A stretch of 64,000 nt of DNA from Nostoc sp. B(2019) (GCF_010091925.1 NZ_WVID01000008.1:124001-188000), one strand, 5' to 3'; positions 26,587 through 35,982 are shown, numbered from the stretch's first letter. Notes: a model not told the origin generated them from the sequence alone. Numbers and translations are program-made.

Positions 26587-28791
26587 ATGATTTCTGCTTT
26601 CAACTCGACGCTCAACAGTAACAAAGCACAACTTCCTCTAGAAGTTTGGGCTGGTGTCGAGTGTACGGTTAATCGTGTGGGTGAAGAGTATTTTGATCAG
26701 TTAGAACGCAATGGTCATGCAACCCGCTTGGATGACCTAGATTTATTCGCTGAACTTGGGATACACGCCATCCGCTATCCAGTGCTTTGGGAGAGGATAG
26801 CGCCCAATGGTTTGGAGAATGCTGATTGGTCGTGGGCAGATGAACGCCTGGGGCGCTTGCGCGAACTCGGCATCCGTCCAATTGTGGGATTAGTGCATCA
26901 TGGCAGTGGCCCACGTGATACCAGCTTGGTAGATCCAGAATTTCCTGAAAAACTAGCGGTGTTCGCCCATGCGGTTGCAGAACGCTATCCTTGGGTTATG
27001 CATTACACACCCATCAACGAGCCACTGACAACAGCGCGATTCAGTGGGATGTACGGTCACTGGTATCCTCACGGACGGGACGATTTAACTTTCGCTCGTG
27101 CTTTGTTAGGAGAGTGTAAAGCGATCGCTCTTTCGATGCTGGCAATCCGCGAAGTCAACCCCAATGCCCAACTCGTACAAACTGAGGATTTGGGTAAAAT
27201 TTACAGTACACCAAAACTGGCTTATCAAGCAGAATTTGAGAACGAACGTCGCTGGTTAAGTTTTGATTTATTGTGCGGTCGAATCAACCCAACTCATTCA
27301 ATGTGGGGTTACTTGCGCGACTGTGGTGTAAGTGAGTCTGAACTTGAAGAATCTTTGCAATATATTTGTCCGCCTGACATTATCGGCATTAACCATTACC
27401 TGACGAGCGATCGCTTTTTAGATGAAAACCTAGAAAATTATCCAGCTTGGACGCATGGAGGTAACGGACGGGACAAGTATGCAGATGTAGAGGCAGTGCG
27501 AGTTTGCGCTGAGGGTTTGGCAGGGCCTCGGACATTGCTCAAAGAGACATGGGAACGTTATAAACTGCCCCTTGCTATCACTGAAGTTCACCTGAGTTGC
27601 ACCCGCGAGGAACAGCTACGCTGGCTCAATGAAGTGTGGAATGCAGCGCAAGAATTACGAAATCAGGGTGCAGATGTTCGCGCTGTGACTGCTTGGGCGC
27701 TTCTCGGCAGCTACGATTGGAATAGTTTAGTGACTCGCTCCGCAGGATACTACGAGTCTGGCGTGTTCGATTTGCGCTCATCACGTCCCAGACAAACAGC
27801 GATCGCCAAGATGGTACGAGATTTAGCCACTGGGCATAAACCCAATCATCCACTACTTGATACACCAGGATGGTGGCATCGAGAAGAGCGCCTATTATAC
27901 CCAGCCGTCAGTTGTCGCGTATCTCCCTCATCTCCCCCGCTTTCCTCCCCTTCCAATCGTCCCCTGGCGATCGTCGGAGCCACAGGAACTCTTGGCAAGG
28001 CTTTTGCTCGGTTGTGTCAACTGCGAGGAATTTCATATTGCCTGCTAAGACGCCAAGATATGGACATTGCCAACCCTGCTTCCGTCGAAAAACTACTTGC
28101 CGAATTGCAACCGTGGGCAGTTGTGAACGCTGCGGGATATGTGCGAGTGGACGATGCTGAACGTGAACCCCATGTTTGTTTAAAGGTAAACGCTGAAGGG
28201 CCAGCGATTTTAGCTGCTGCTTGCGCTCAACATCATGTAGCACTGCTAACTTTTTCTTCAGATTTGGTATTCGATGGTACTGAGTCTAATCCTTATGTCG
28301 AAACTGATACCGTTGCGCCCCTCAATGTATATGGATGCAGTAAAGTTTTGGCAGAAAAGTTGGTATTGCAAGCTTATCCTGCATCTTTGGTGATTCGCAC
28401 CAGCGCATTTTTCGGGCCGTGGGATGAATACAACTTTGTCACGATCGCCTTACGGCAATTAGCTGCTGGTAATACTTTTGTAGCAGCAGAAGATGCGATC
28501 GTTTCGCCTACATACATACCCGATCTTGTCCATGCCAGCCTTGATTTATTGATTGATGGCGAGAAAGGTTTATGGCACTTGGCTAACAAAAGTGCTGTTG
28601 CTTGGGCTGACTTGGCACGACTAGCGGCGAAAAAAGCAGGTGTAAGTGTCAGTAGTCTAATTGCTCGTCCTACACAAGAACTTGGTTTAATTGCTCCCCG
28701 CCCAGCTTACAGCGTTCTTGGTAGCAATCGAGGTGAATTAATGCCACACCTTGACAGTGCAATTTCTCGCTATTTGGAAGAAAGAAGCTAG
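26587..28791 (+). CDS. GH1 glycosidase / RmlD-type NDP-sugar reductase fusion
   Basis: A 734-residue fusion. Residues 1-430 are a family 1 glycoside hydrolase-like barrel with the acid/base Glu in PINEPLTTARF (about residue 144) and a nucleophile Glu in AITEVHLSC (about residue 331; TEVH instead of the common TENG). Residues 458-734 are an RmlD-type short-chain reductase with LAIVGATGTLGKAFARL and the NVYGCSKVLAEKL catalytic YxxxK. The linker (VSPSSPPLSSPSNRPL) is encoded by pyrimidine-rich repeat-like DNA. RmlD reduces dTDP-4-dehydrorhamnose; the present sugar is unknown. It could couple modification of a sugar with trimming of its glycoside. It follows the GT/UGM fusion on the same strand. 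Confidence 0.85.
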   Translation: MISAFNSTLNSNKAQLPLEVWAGVECTVNRVGEEYFDQLERNGHATRLDDLDLFAELGIHAIRYPVLWERIAPNGLENADWSWADERLGRLRELGIRPIVGLVHHGSGPRDTSLVDPEFPEKLAVFAHAVAERYPWVMHYTPINEPLTTARFSGMYGHWYPHGRDDLTFARALLGECKAIALSMLAIREVNPNAQLVQTEDLGKIYSTPKLAYQAEFENERRWLSFDLLCGRINPTHSMWGYLRDCGVSESELEESLQYICPPDIIGINHYLTSDRFLDENLENYPAWTHGGNGRDKYADVEAVRVCAEGLAGPRTLLKETWERYKLPLAITEVHLSCTREEQLRWLNEVWNAAQELRNQGADVRAVTAWALLGSYDWNSLVTRSAGYYESGVFDLRSSRPRQTAIAKMVRDLATGHKPNHPLLDTPGWWHREERLLYPAVSCRVSPSSPPLSSPSNRPLAIVGATGTLGKAFARLCQLRGISYCLLRRQDMDIANPASVEKLLAELQPWAVVNAAGYVRVDDAEREPHVCLKVNAEGPAILAAACAQHHVALLTFSSDLVFDGTESNPYVETDTVAPLNVYGCSKVLAEKLVLQAYPASLVIRTSAFFGPWDEYNFVTIALRQLAAGNTFVAAEDAIVSPTYIPDLVHASLDLLIDGEKGLWHLANKSAVAWADLARLAAKKAGVSVSSLIARPTQELGLIAPRPAYSVLGSNRGELMPHLDSAISRYLEERS

Positions 28792-28828
28792 TACTTTCTC
28801 AAGTTTAAATTGATAAATAAGCAAGTTC

Positions 28829-28877
28829 GTAGTAAGGACTTTAGTCCTTATTTTTTCAGCACTAAAGTACTTACTGC
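28829..28877. repeat. Dispersed hairpin repeat, GTAGTAAGGACTTTAGTCCTT type
   Basis: GTAGTAAGGACTTTAGTCCTT then AGCACTAAAGTACTTACTGC, a close relative of 21465-21511. It lies between the GH1/RmlD gene and galE. Confidence 0.7.
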
Positions 28878-28920
28878 AAACCTCCAAAACTAGCTAGTCC
28901 TCACTACTAAATCCCCAATT

Positions 28921-29907
28921 ATGTCAACTATTTTAGTAACGGGAGGAGCCGGATATATTGGTTCCCATGCTGTATTAGCTCTGAAAAACGCAGGTTATGA
29001 AGTAATCGTTTTAGATAATCTGTCGAACGGACATCGAGAACTTGTAGAAGAAGTTTTACAGGTAAAGTTGATTGTTGGAGATATGAGCGATCGCGCCCTA
29101 CTTGATAACATATTTTCAACTCACAACATAACTGCGGTTATGCATTTTGCTGCTTACATTGCTGTGGGTGAATCTGTCACCGATCCAGCCAAATATTATC
29201 ATAATAATGTTGCAGGGACTCTGACGCTTTTAGAAGCAATGCTTGCTGCATCTATTAACAAATTTATCTTTTCTTCTACTTGCGCTCTTTATGGTGTACC
29301 TCAGTTCATTCCTCTGACTGAAGAACATCCGCAAGACCCAATTAGCCCTTATGCTACTAGCAAATGGATGGTAGAAAGAATTCTATCTGATTTTGATACA
29401 GCCTATAATTTAAAATCTGTACGGTTCCGCTATTTTAATGCCGCTGGTGCTGATCCTAATGGGTTGCTGGGTGAAGACCACGAACCTGAAACTCATCTCA
29501 TCCCACTAGTACTACTAACTGCTTTTGGTAAGCGCGAATCTATTTTGATTTTCGGTACTGATTACCCTACCACAGATGGTACTTGTATCCGAGATTATAT
29601 TCATGTTACTGACTTAGCGCAAGCCCATATTTTAGGTTTAGAATATCTGCTCAAAGGTGGAGAAAGCGAAGTATTTAATCTAGGAAATGGTAGTGGTTTT
29701 TCAGTCAGAGAAGTAATAGAAACTGCTAAGGAAGTAACAGGTAAAGAAATTAAAATAGAAGAACGCGATCGCAGACCAGGCGACCCTCCTATTTTAGTTG
29801 GCAGCAGCGACAAAGCAACTAAAATCCTGGGCTGGCGTCCAGAATATCCTAATTTGAAGGAAATTATCAGCCATGCTTGGCAGTGGCATCAACGAAGACA
29901 TAGGTAA
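28921..29907 (+). CDS. galE: UDP-glucose 4-epimerase
   Basis: GalE interconverts UDP-glucose and UDP-galactose, supplying the substrate for the galactopyranose mutases. It has the NAD-binding GGAGYIGSHA, the SSTCALYG serine region, the catalytic Tyr/Lys in SPYATSKWMVE, and the C-terminal RPGDPPILVGSSDKA. The 328-residue length is standard. No Shine-Dalgarno is obvious before ATG 28921. It ends the sugar island; the stop codon overlaps a TAATTCG tandem repeat. Confidence 0.95.
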   Translation: MSTILVTGGAGYIGSHAVLALKNAGYEVIVLDNLSNGHRELVEEVLQVKLIVGDMSDRALLDNIFSTHNITAVMHFAAYIAVGESVTDPAKYYHNNVAGTLTLLEAMLAASINKFIFSSTCALYGVPQFIPLTEEHPQDPISPYATSKWMVERILSDFDTAYNLKSVRFRYFNAAGADPNGLLGEDHEPETHLIPLVLLTAFGKRESILIFGTDYPTTDGTCIRDYIHVTDLAQAHILGLEYLLKGGESEVFNLGNGSGFSVREVIETAKEVTGKEIKIEERDRRPGDPPILVGSSDKATKILGWRPEYPNLKEIISHAWQWHQRRHR

Positions 29908-29924
29908 TTCGTAATTCGTAATTA
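29905..29924. repeat. Short tandem heptamer repeat (TAATTCG)
   Basis: TAATTCGTAATTCGTAATTA, nearly three heptamer units starting at the galE stop codon. This is the short-tandem-repeat class common in heterocystous cyanobacteria. The rest of 29925-30126 shows nothing distinctive. Confidence 0.7.
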
Positions 29925-30126
29925 ATAAATTCAGATTTCATCTGGATTTCTAGAGAAGGTATCTGTAGCCTTTTTTTAACTTGCTATAAGTGCAAAAATT
30001 TTAAAAAGGTAAATAGGCATTATGGAAAAGCTAATGTGCTTATTTCGCTTGGTAGATTAAATCGAAAGAAAAAGCAGGAAAATATAAAGTATAAGGTTAA
30101 AAAATTAGACTTTGAATTATTAGTTT

Positions 30127-31815
30127 ATGCAAAATATTTATGGCAGCATTCAAGGCATAAAAACTAGCCAAATCAAACAATTACAACGGCTTTACGAGCA
30201 ACGGCAACCAGGAGATAGATTGATTACGCCGGAATTTGCCCAAGTCTTAGCCAAGATTAGTACAGACATCCATCACCCAATTTGTTGTTATATCAATCGG
30301 CGTGGGCAAGTTATTCGAGTTGCTGTAGGAACACCCAGTCAAACTCAAATTCCACCTGAAGAATTACCCCGCCGCAGTGCAGAACGCTTGAGCGGAATCC
30401 GTTGTGTTGCTACTCAATTTAAATCAGAGTCACCTGATGAAGCCGCTTTGATTGCAATGATGCGTCAGCGCTTAGATGCTCTTGTAATGTTAACTGCAAT
30501 TGATAGCGAAGTAAAAGAAGCTTTCCTAACTTACCTTTTCCCTGATTCAGAAAGTCCTTGGGTAATTTCACCTCCTCTAAGTTTGGATGACCTAACCGAA
30601 CAGGAATTTGATGAACTAGTAGAGGAGTGGGAAAGAGAAATTGTTGACGCAGGGGATGGAATATTCCTATCTCAAGAACTTGTTTCTGATCAAGACAGGG
30701 TGTTGCTGGTAGGAGTACAGACAGAAGATGTTTCTGTTCAGCGATTTGAAGATGGACTTGCAGAACTAGTGCGTTTGGTTGAAAGTGCTGGAGGAATTGT
30801 ACTCGATACAATGCGGCAAAAACGCGCTCGCCCCCATCCTCAAACAGTAGTTGGTAAGGGGAAAATTGAAGAAATCACCCTTTTGGCTCAAAAACTAAGA
30901 GCTAATCTAATCGTTTTTGACCGAGATATTTCTGCATCTCAAGCCCGTAATTTAGAACAAGAGATTGGCATCCGAGTTGTAGACCGCACAGAAGTAATTC
31001 TAGATATTTTCGCTCAACGCGCTCGCACTCAAGAGGGTAAATTACAAGTAGAACTGGCGCAACTCGAATATATGTTACCTCGGCTGCGCGATCGCGGCCA
31101 GGAGATGTCTCGATTAGGTGCGGGGATTGGTACGCGAGGGCCTGGTGAAACAAAATTAGAGACGGAACGGCGAACAATTCAGCGCCGAATAAACCAGTTA
31201 CAGCAGGAAGTAAAGGAATTACAAGCACATCGTGCCCGTATTAGACAACAACGACAACAGCAAGAAATTCCGGTTCTGGCATTAGTGGGCTATACCAATG
31301 CTGGTAAATCTACTTTGTTGAACGTGTTAACTAATGCAGAGGTTTTCACAGCAGATCAACTATTTGCTACCCTCGACCCAACAACCCGTAAGGTAGTAAT
31401 TACAGAACCAGAAACACAAGAACGTCGCTCAATTTTGCTCACTGATACTGTAGGGTTTATTCACGAACTCCCACCACCACTGATGGATGCGTTTCGCGCC
31501 ACATTGGAGGAAGTAGTTGAGGCAGATGCCATGATTCATGTTGTGGATTTGTCCCATCCAGCTTGGGAAAGTCACATTGCAAGTGTGCTGGAAATACTCG
31601 AAGAAATGCCTGAGATTCCAGAAAAAAGTTTGATTGCTTTTAACAAGGTTGATCAAGTAGATAGCGAAACCTTGGCTAGAGTTCAACAAGATTATCCCGA
31701 AGCTGTATTTATTTCAGCAACCCAGCGCTTGGGTTTAGAGACTTTAAAGGTGCGATCGCTGCAATTAATTGACGAACCCGTGAAGGCAATCGCAGTCCCA
31801 CAAAATTCATACTAA
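30127..31815 (+). CDS. hflX: GTPase HflX
   Basis: HflX is a ribosome-associated GTPase that splits or rescues stalled 70S ribosomes. The 562-residue protein has the glycine-rich N-terminal domain segment KARPHPQTVVGKGK-like (here RPHPQTVVGKGKIEE) and GAGIGTRGPGETKLETERR. The G domain has G1 GYTNAGKSTLLN, G3 DTVGFIHELP and G4 FNKVDQ. The N-terminal extension of about 190 residues is longer than in E. coli HflX, as in other cyanobacteria. It is followed 14 bp later by the isoaspartyl peptidase gene, so the two are likely co-transcribed. Confidence 0.95.
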   Translation: MQNIYGSIQGIKTSQIKQLQRLYEQRQPGDRLITPEFAQVLAKISTDIHHPICCYINRRGQVIRVAVGTPSQTQIPPEELPRRSAERLSGIRCVATQFKSESPDEAALIAMMRQRLDALVMLTAIDSEVKEAFLTYLFPDSESPWVISPPLSLDDLTEQEFDELVEEWEREIVDAGDGIFLSQELVSDQDRVLLVGVQTEDVSVQRFEDGLAELVRLVESAGGIVLDTMRQKRARPHPQTVVGKGKIEEITLLAQKLRANLIVFDRDISASQARNLEQEIGIRVVDRTEVILDIFAQRARTQEGKLQVELAQLEYMLPRLRDRGQEMSRLGAGIGTRGPGETKLETERRTIQRRINQLQQEVKELQAHRARIRQQRQQQEIPVLALVGYTNAGKSTLLNVLTNAEVFTADQLFATLDPTTRKVVITEPETQERRSILLTDTVGFIHELPPPLMDAFRATLEEVVEADAMIHVVDLSHPAWESHIASVLEILEEMPEIPEKSLIAFNKVDQVDSETLARVQQDYPEAVFISATQRLGLETLKVRSLQLIDEPVKAIAVPQNSY

Positions 31816-31829
31816 CAACAAGGAATTAT

Positions 31830-32726
31830 ATGATACCAACTATCATTGTTCACGGTGGAGCAAAAACCATCACAGACGACAAAATTGCAGCCAACAATGT
31901 CGGCTGTACAGCAGCAGTAGAAGCTGGTTGGGCAGTGCTAATCAGTGGAGGTACAGCCGCGGAAGCTGTTGAAGCAGCTACCCGCGTTTTGGAAGCTGAC
32001 CCGACATTTAACGCTGGTCTTGGTGCAACTCTCAACAGCGACGGAGAGGTAGAGTTAGACGCGGCGATCATGGAAGGCTCATTAAGTTGGGGAGCGATGG
32101 CTCCGCCAACGCCAGGGGCGAACGCAGCAGTTCAAGGCATCCGTCATCCAATCTCGGTTGCACGAAAAATTATGGATGAAAAACCCAGGCTGCTAGTAGC
32201 GCGGGGTGGAGAACGCTTCGCCGTAGATTGCGGTGCGGAAATGTGTAAAAAAGAAGACTTAATAGCCGAGGAACAATGGCAGCAGTGGAAGGAAGATCAG
32301 GAAGTGATTGATCGTCCCAACACTATAGGTTGTGTAGCTTTGGATGCTAGCGGTGTCTTAGCTGCTGGTACTTCAACTGGCGGGACTACGAAGCAGCAAC
32401 AAGGCCGCGTCGGTGATACTGCGATCGTTGGCTGTGGCTTGTACGCTGATAATAAAATCGGCGGTTGCTCAACAACGGGTGATGGCGAGTCGATTATCCC
32501 GGTGGTTTTGGCTAAAACTGCGATCGATTTTTTGACTGGAGACAGACACCCAGACGAAGCCGCACAGATGGCAATTGACGCTTTGGCTTCTAAGGTTAAA
32601 GGTGAAGCTGGGTGCATTCTCATAGACCGTCAAGGACGCGTTGGTTGGGCATATAACTCATCACACATGGCTTGTGCTTATATGACCGTAGGACAAGACA
32701 AGGTGGCTGCCTTTACCAAGAAATAA
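31830..32726 (+). CDS. Isoaspartyl peptidase / L-asparaginase (Ntn hydrolase)
   Basis: A 298-residue plant-type asparaginase that self-cleaves to expose an N-terminal Thr. The precursor begins TIIVHGGAKTI; the cleavage site is PNTIGCVALD, making T165 the nucleophile. GGCSTTGDGESIIPV follows, containing the substrate-binding TGDGE. It removes isoaspartyl dipeptides and may help degrade cyanophycin-derived beta-aspartyl-arginine, as in other cyanobacteria. AAGGAA lies before ATG 31830. A hairpin (32731-32770) follows the stop codon. Confidence 0.92.
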   Translation: MIPTIIVHGGAKTITDDKIAANNVGCTAAVEAGWAVLISGGTAAEAVEAATRVLEADPTFNAGLGATLNSDGEVELDAAIMEGSLSWGAMAPPTPGANAAVQGIRHPISVARKIMDEKPRLLVARGGERFAVDCGAEMCKKEDLIAEEQWQQWKEDQEVIDRPNTIGCVALDASGVLAAGTSTGGTTKQQQGRVGDTAIVGCGLYADNKIGGCSTTGDGESIIPVVLAKTAIDFLTGDRHPDEAAQMAIDALASKVKGEAGCILIDRQGRVGWAYNSSHMACAYMTVGQDKVAAFTKK

Positions 32727-32730
32727 CTCA

Positions 32731-32770
32731 TACCAATTCGTAATGGGCTACCTCTCGCTACGAATTGGTA
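32731..32770. repeat. Hairpin with perfect 12-bp arms after the asparaginase gene
   Basis: TACCAATTCGTA and TACGAATTGGTA are exact reverse complements around a 16-base loop. It could end transcription of hflX-asparaginase, but no T-run follows; the TAATTCG unit inside relates it to the heptamer repeats. Confidence 0.55.
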
Positions 32771-32880
32771 ATGCCTAATTAATGAAACCAAATTAAATCT
32801 GAGTTTTCAAGTTGGAATATATAGCCTTATTTTTTCAAGTTGGTGTTACTTAAAAATCCAAAAACCTCATTTTTATAAAC

Positions 32881-32906
32881 AACCGCATCCATTTATGGAT
32901 GCGGTT
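32881..32906. promoter_or_regulatory. Strong hairpin just before the ATP-grasp gene
   Basis: AACCGCATCCAT and ATGGATGCGGTT form a perfect 12-bp stem with a two-base loop. It ends five bases before the Shine-Dalgarno GGAGGAG of the next gene. A short TTT follows. It could be a terminator for upstream transcripts or a leader structure affecting the ATP-grasp gene. Confidence 0.55.
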
Positions 32907-32920
32907 TCTCGGAGGAGTAG

Positions 32921-34189
32921 ATGTCAAAATACGACTTTCATTATTTTCAAGGGAGTACTCTTTCTGATTTGTTTGCTGAAGATATCACAGATACATCTTA
33001 TGGGTTTATTTTAAATTACCCTGCAACTGCCAGTTGGGCTGCTTATCCCAACCGGAAAAAATATTTTATTCAAGATGGCAGTAGTGAAGCCAGCAAAACC
33101 TCCTTTGACAAGATTTGTCAGAAGGAACCTTGGAAAAATCTGGCTGTGTTAGGCGATCGCATTTCTGGAATTGTGATTATTCCGCCGCCAAAATCCCTAA
33201 TTGATTACTGGCAAGAGCATTTTAGCTTCAAGCACTCCAATATTGAAATGATGGATTGCTCGACTTATTTGGATAATCTTAGCCACAGCGAACGCTTTGA
33301 TAAACTCATCACTCTATTTCCCTTTGATCACCTAAATTCTGAAAAACACGCTATTAATTCAGACACCCATTACCGGTTACTTAGCAAAGTAACTCTAGCC
33401 GAATTAGGGGTGCAATGTCCAAAATACGAGAGCTACAATCTGCACCAAGTCAATCTCGAAGAGATTCAATTACCACAATTCCCCTATTTAATTAAAACAT
33501 CCCACGGACTCTCAGGAGAAGGCACTTATATCATCAAAAGTTCCAGCGATTTGAACTACTGCCTTGAAGAAATCAGAAAATATCTCAATATTAAGTTGCT
33601 GGATACGATTATTGTCTCAGAGTTCGTCAAAAATGAGGTGCAGAATTACTGCGTACAGTTCTATGTTAACAAAGCGGGAGAGATAACCCTCATCGGCACT
33701 ACCATCCAACTTGTCACTCCAGAAGGCAATTATTTAGGCGGACTGATTGACTACCGCAACACTGACATGAGCAAGTTCTTTGAGATGATTGCTGCCATTG
33801 GTCAATATGCTCACAAACAGGGATATTTCGGCGTGATTGGCTTTGATGTGCTGGAAGACCAAGACGGACAATTTTATGCGATCGATGCTAATTTTCGAGT
33901 CAATGGCTCGACTCCGTTGTGCTTGCAGCGTAATACCCTAATGGAACTAGGAAAGGAAGTGGCTAAATATTCCAGCGACTATCGAATGGAAGGAACGTTA
34001 GATTCAATTTTAGTGACTTTAAAACCAGAACTAGATCGCAAAGACTTGATTATTCTGTCGGCTTTAGAGAAGGTTAAATACGGAAAAATCTATACCGAAA
34101 TTTATGCGATCGCTACTGGAGAAACTATCCATCAAATGCAACATATCGAGCAGAAATTACAGGATAAGGGATTACAATGGCTCCCTTAA
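32921..34189 (+). CDS. ATP-grasp family ligase
   Basis: A 422-residue protein with an ATP-grasp core. The ATP-binding Lys/Gly loop is in YLIKTSHGLSGEGTYIIKSS, and the Mg-binding acid/Asn set in FYAIDANFRVNGSTP. The N-terminal 150 residues do not resemble a known partner domain. ATP-grasp enzymes join a carboxylate to an amine via an acyl phosphate, so a peptide-like product is likely by family. It has an excellent ribosome site (GGAGGAG). A UbiG-like methyltransferase follows 74 bp downstream, suggesting a small two-gene pathway; the substrate is unknown. Confidence 0.82.
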   Translation: MSKYDFHYFQGSTLSDLFAEDITDTSYGFILNYPATASWAAYPNRKKYFIQDGSSEASKTSFDKICQKEPWKNLAVLGDRISGIVIIPPPKSLIDYWQEHFSFKHSNIEMMDCSTYLDNLSHSERFDKLITLFPFDHLNSEKHAINSDTHYRLLSKVTLAELGVQCPKYESYNLHQVNLEEIQLPQFPYLIKTSHGLSGEGTYIIKSSSDLNYCLEEIRKYLNIKLLDTIIVSEFVKNEVQNYCVQFYVNKAGEITLIGTTIQLVTPEGNYLGGLIDYRNTDMSKFFEMIAAIGQYAHKQGYFGVIGFDVLEDQDGQFYAIDANFRVNGSTPLCLQRNTLMELGKEVAKYSSDYRMEGTLDSILVTLKPELDRKDLIILSALEKVKYGKIYTEIYAIATGETIHQMQHIEQKLQDKGLQWLP

Positions 34190-34263
34190 ACAGCGCCACT
34201 GTTGATATCTGGCGTTATCAAGTTCTATAGTAATTAACTTCGTTTTATACAGAAGAGAGAAAA

Positions 34264-35025
34264 ATGAAAAGAAATAACTTAGAATATTACGATTTGAATG
34301 CAGATAAATGGTGGAAGGAAGACGAAACTTTATATCTTTCTAACCATCTTAATCAGTCAAGATTCGAGTTTTTTTCAAAATTTGTGCCAGATTGGCAAGG
34401 ATTGAAAGTTTTAGATATTGGCTGTGGAGGAGGATTAGCTTGTGAATTTGTAGCTAATCTAAACGCTGATGTATCTGGAATAGATTTATCTTTCAATTCA
34501 ATTAAAATAGCCCAAGAGCATGCTAAAAAAAGTAATTTAAAAATTGATTACCAGCGAGCATTAGCTGAAAACGTCCCTTACGAAGAAAATAGCTTTGATG
34601 TTGTCTTGTGCTTTGACGTATTAGAGCATATTGAAAATTGGAAAAAAGTTATTTCAGAAGCTTATAGAGTTTTAAAACCAAATGGATTATTCTTATTCGA
34701 CACAATTAATAGAAATTTTAAGTCTAAATTTATAATGATTTGGCTTTTAGAAGATACCTTAAAGCACATACCGCCTGGGCTTCATGACTGGAAGAAGTTT
34801 ATTAAACCCCAAGAAATGATAGAAGTAATGAAAAGGTCTGGCTTTGCAGATTTTGAAATTAAAGGATTTGATTTGACGGGTGGGAGTAGCTTTAAAACAT
34901 TGAGAAATATCCTAATCAAGGGCTTAAATAATCAAATTCAAGGTAAAAAAGTAGAATTGTTTGAAATTAAAATTAATAATGATACTTCTGTTTGCTACAT
35001 TGGCAAAGCGGTTAAATTAAGCTGA
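34264..35025 (+). CDS. UbiG-like SAM-dependent methyltransferase
   Basis: A 253-residue class I methyltransferase with the SAM motif VLDIGCGGGLACEFV, the acidic strand VSGIDLS, and the post-II motif DVVLCFDVLEHIENW. Overall it is like the UbiG family (starting NLEYYDLNADKWWKEDETL). AGAGAG precedes ATG 34264. Cyanobacteria make plastoquinone rather than ubiquinone, and the pairing with an ATP-grasp ligase points to a small-metabolite O-methylation. The gene is AT-rich relative to its neighbours, which may mean recent transfer. Confidence 0.82.
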   Translation: MKRNNLEYYDLNADKWWKEDETLYLSNHLNQSRFEFFSKFVPDWQGLKVLDIGCGGGLACEFVANLNADVSGIDLSFNSIKIAQEHAKKSNLKIDYQRALAENVPYEENSFDVVLCFDVLEHIENWKKVISEAYRVLKPNGLFLFDTINRNFKSKFIMIWLLEDTLKHIPPGLHDWKKFIKPQEMIEVMKRSGFADFEIKGFDLTGGSSFKTLRNILIKGLNNQIQGKKVELFEIKINNDTSVCYIGKAVKLS

Positions 35026-35145
35026 TAAGACATAAATTTTATTTGTGATACTCTTCCTTTCATAGATGTAAAAATTTTAAAAAAATATAAATATAAAATA
35101 CATAATTCTCACCTCATTTAACTATATTTAACCAGGAGAAGAGAC

Positions 35146-35352
35146 ATGAAATTTCAAATAGAATGTAATACAGGCAAAATTAGCAAAATATGTTTAATTT
35201 GCCAGCAAAACTTTCAGACAGATAAAGCCAGGTTAATTGTATGCAATGACCAAGGTGAAGGTTATGGAGATATATGCCATCAATGTATAGCTAAGGGCGG
35301 TAATTGGGTTCAATTTCAACTCCAAAAATTCAGCCAGAAACTACTAGCTTGA
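35146..35352 (+). CDS. Small CxxC zinc-ribbon-like protein
   Basis: A 68-residue protein with two CxxC pairs, ICLICQQNF and DICHQCIAKGG, which could bind one zinc ion. The ATG has a good ribosome site, AGGAGAAGAGAC. No membrane segment or other domain is present. It may be a third gene of the ATP-grasp/methyltransferase group, though 120 bp separate them. Function unknown. Confidence 0.65.
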   Translation: MKFQIECNTGKISKICLICQQNFQTDKARLIVCNDQGEGYGDICHQCIAKGGNWVQFQLQKFSQKLLA

Positions 35353-35379
35353 AAATTATTTTAAGGATATTAAAGGTTT

Positions 35380-35427
35380 GTAGTAAGCGGCTGTAGCCTT
35401 TAGAATGGGGCTATAGCCGCTTACTAC
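35380..35427. repeat. Dispersed hairpin repeat, GTAGTAAGCGGC type
   Basis: GTAGTAAGCGGCTGTAGCC pairs with GGCTATAGCCGCTTACTAC over a short loop, with a single mismatch. It belongs to the same GTAGTAAG-ended family as 21465 and 28829. Confidence 0.75.
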
Positions 35428-35493
35428 GAGCAAATTTAATTAATTTTACATTGCAAGCAAACATCAGGAGAATAATATAGCTGAGATAACTGA

Positions 35494-35982
35494 ATGAGTA
35501 AGCTAAAAATCGGTACTAGTGGTTGGGTTTATAAGCATTGGATGGACATTTTCTATCCACCACATTTGCCTAGCGATCAGCAACTATTATTTTACGCCCA
35601 ACATTTTGCCACTGTAGAAATTAACTTTTCCTTTTATCGTTTGCCAGAACGGTCTGTCTTTGAAACTTGGCGCAAGCAAACACCATCTAACTTTCTTTTT
35701 GCTGTGAAAGGTAGCCGCTATCTCACCCACATGAAGAAGTTAAAAGACCCGATCGAGCCGCTATCTTGCCTAATGGAACGCGCATCTGGATTGCAAGAAA
35801 AGCTCGGCCCTATTTTATTTCAATTTCCTCATACTTGGCATATTAATATTGAACGTCTTCAGCCCTTTTTAGAATTACTACAAACCTACCCACAACAACG
35901 ATTTACAGTTGAATTCCGTCATTCAAGCTGGTTAATTCCCCAAGTTTATCAACTACTAGAAAGTGCAGGTGTAGCCCTTTGA
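35494..35982 (+). pseudogene. DUF72 family gene, 3'-truncated
   Basis: The frame encodes the N-terminal two thirds of a DUF72 (YecE-like) TIM-barrel protein: KIGTSGWVYKHWMDIFYPP, FATVEINFSFYRLP, FLFAVKGSRYLTHMKKLKDP and VEFRHSSW. The family is usually around 240 residues, and here it stops at 162 after ESAGVAL. The remaining sequence is replaced by the truncated end of a gene on the other strand, so a deletion or rearrangement joined the two. Confidence 0.75.
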
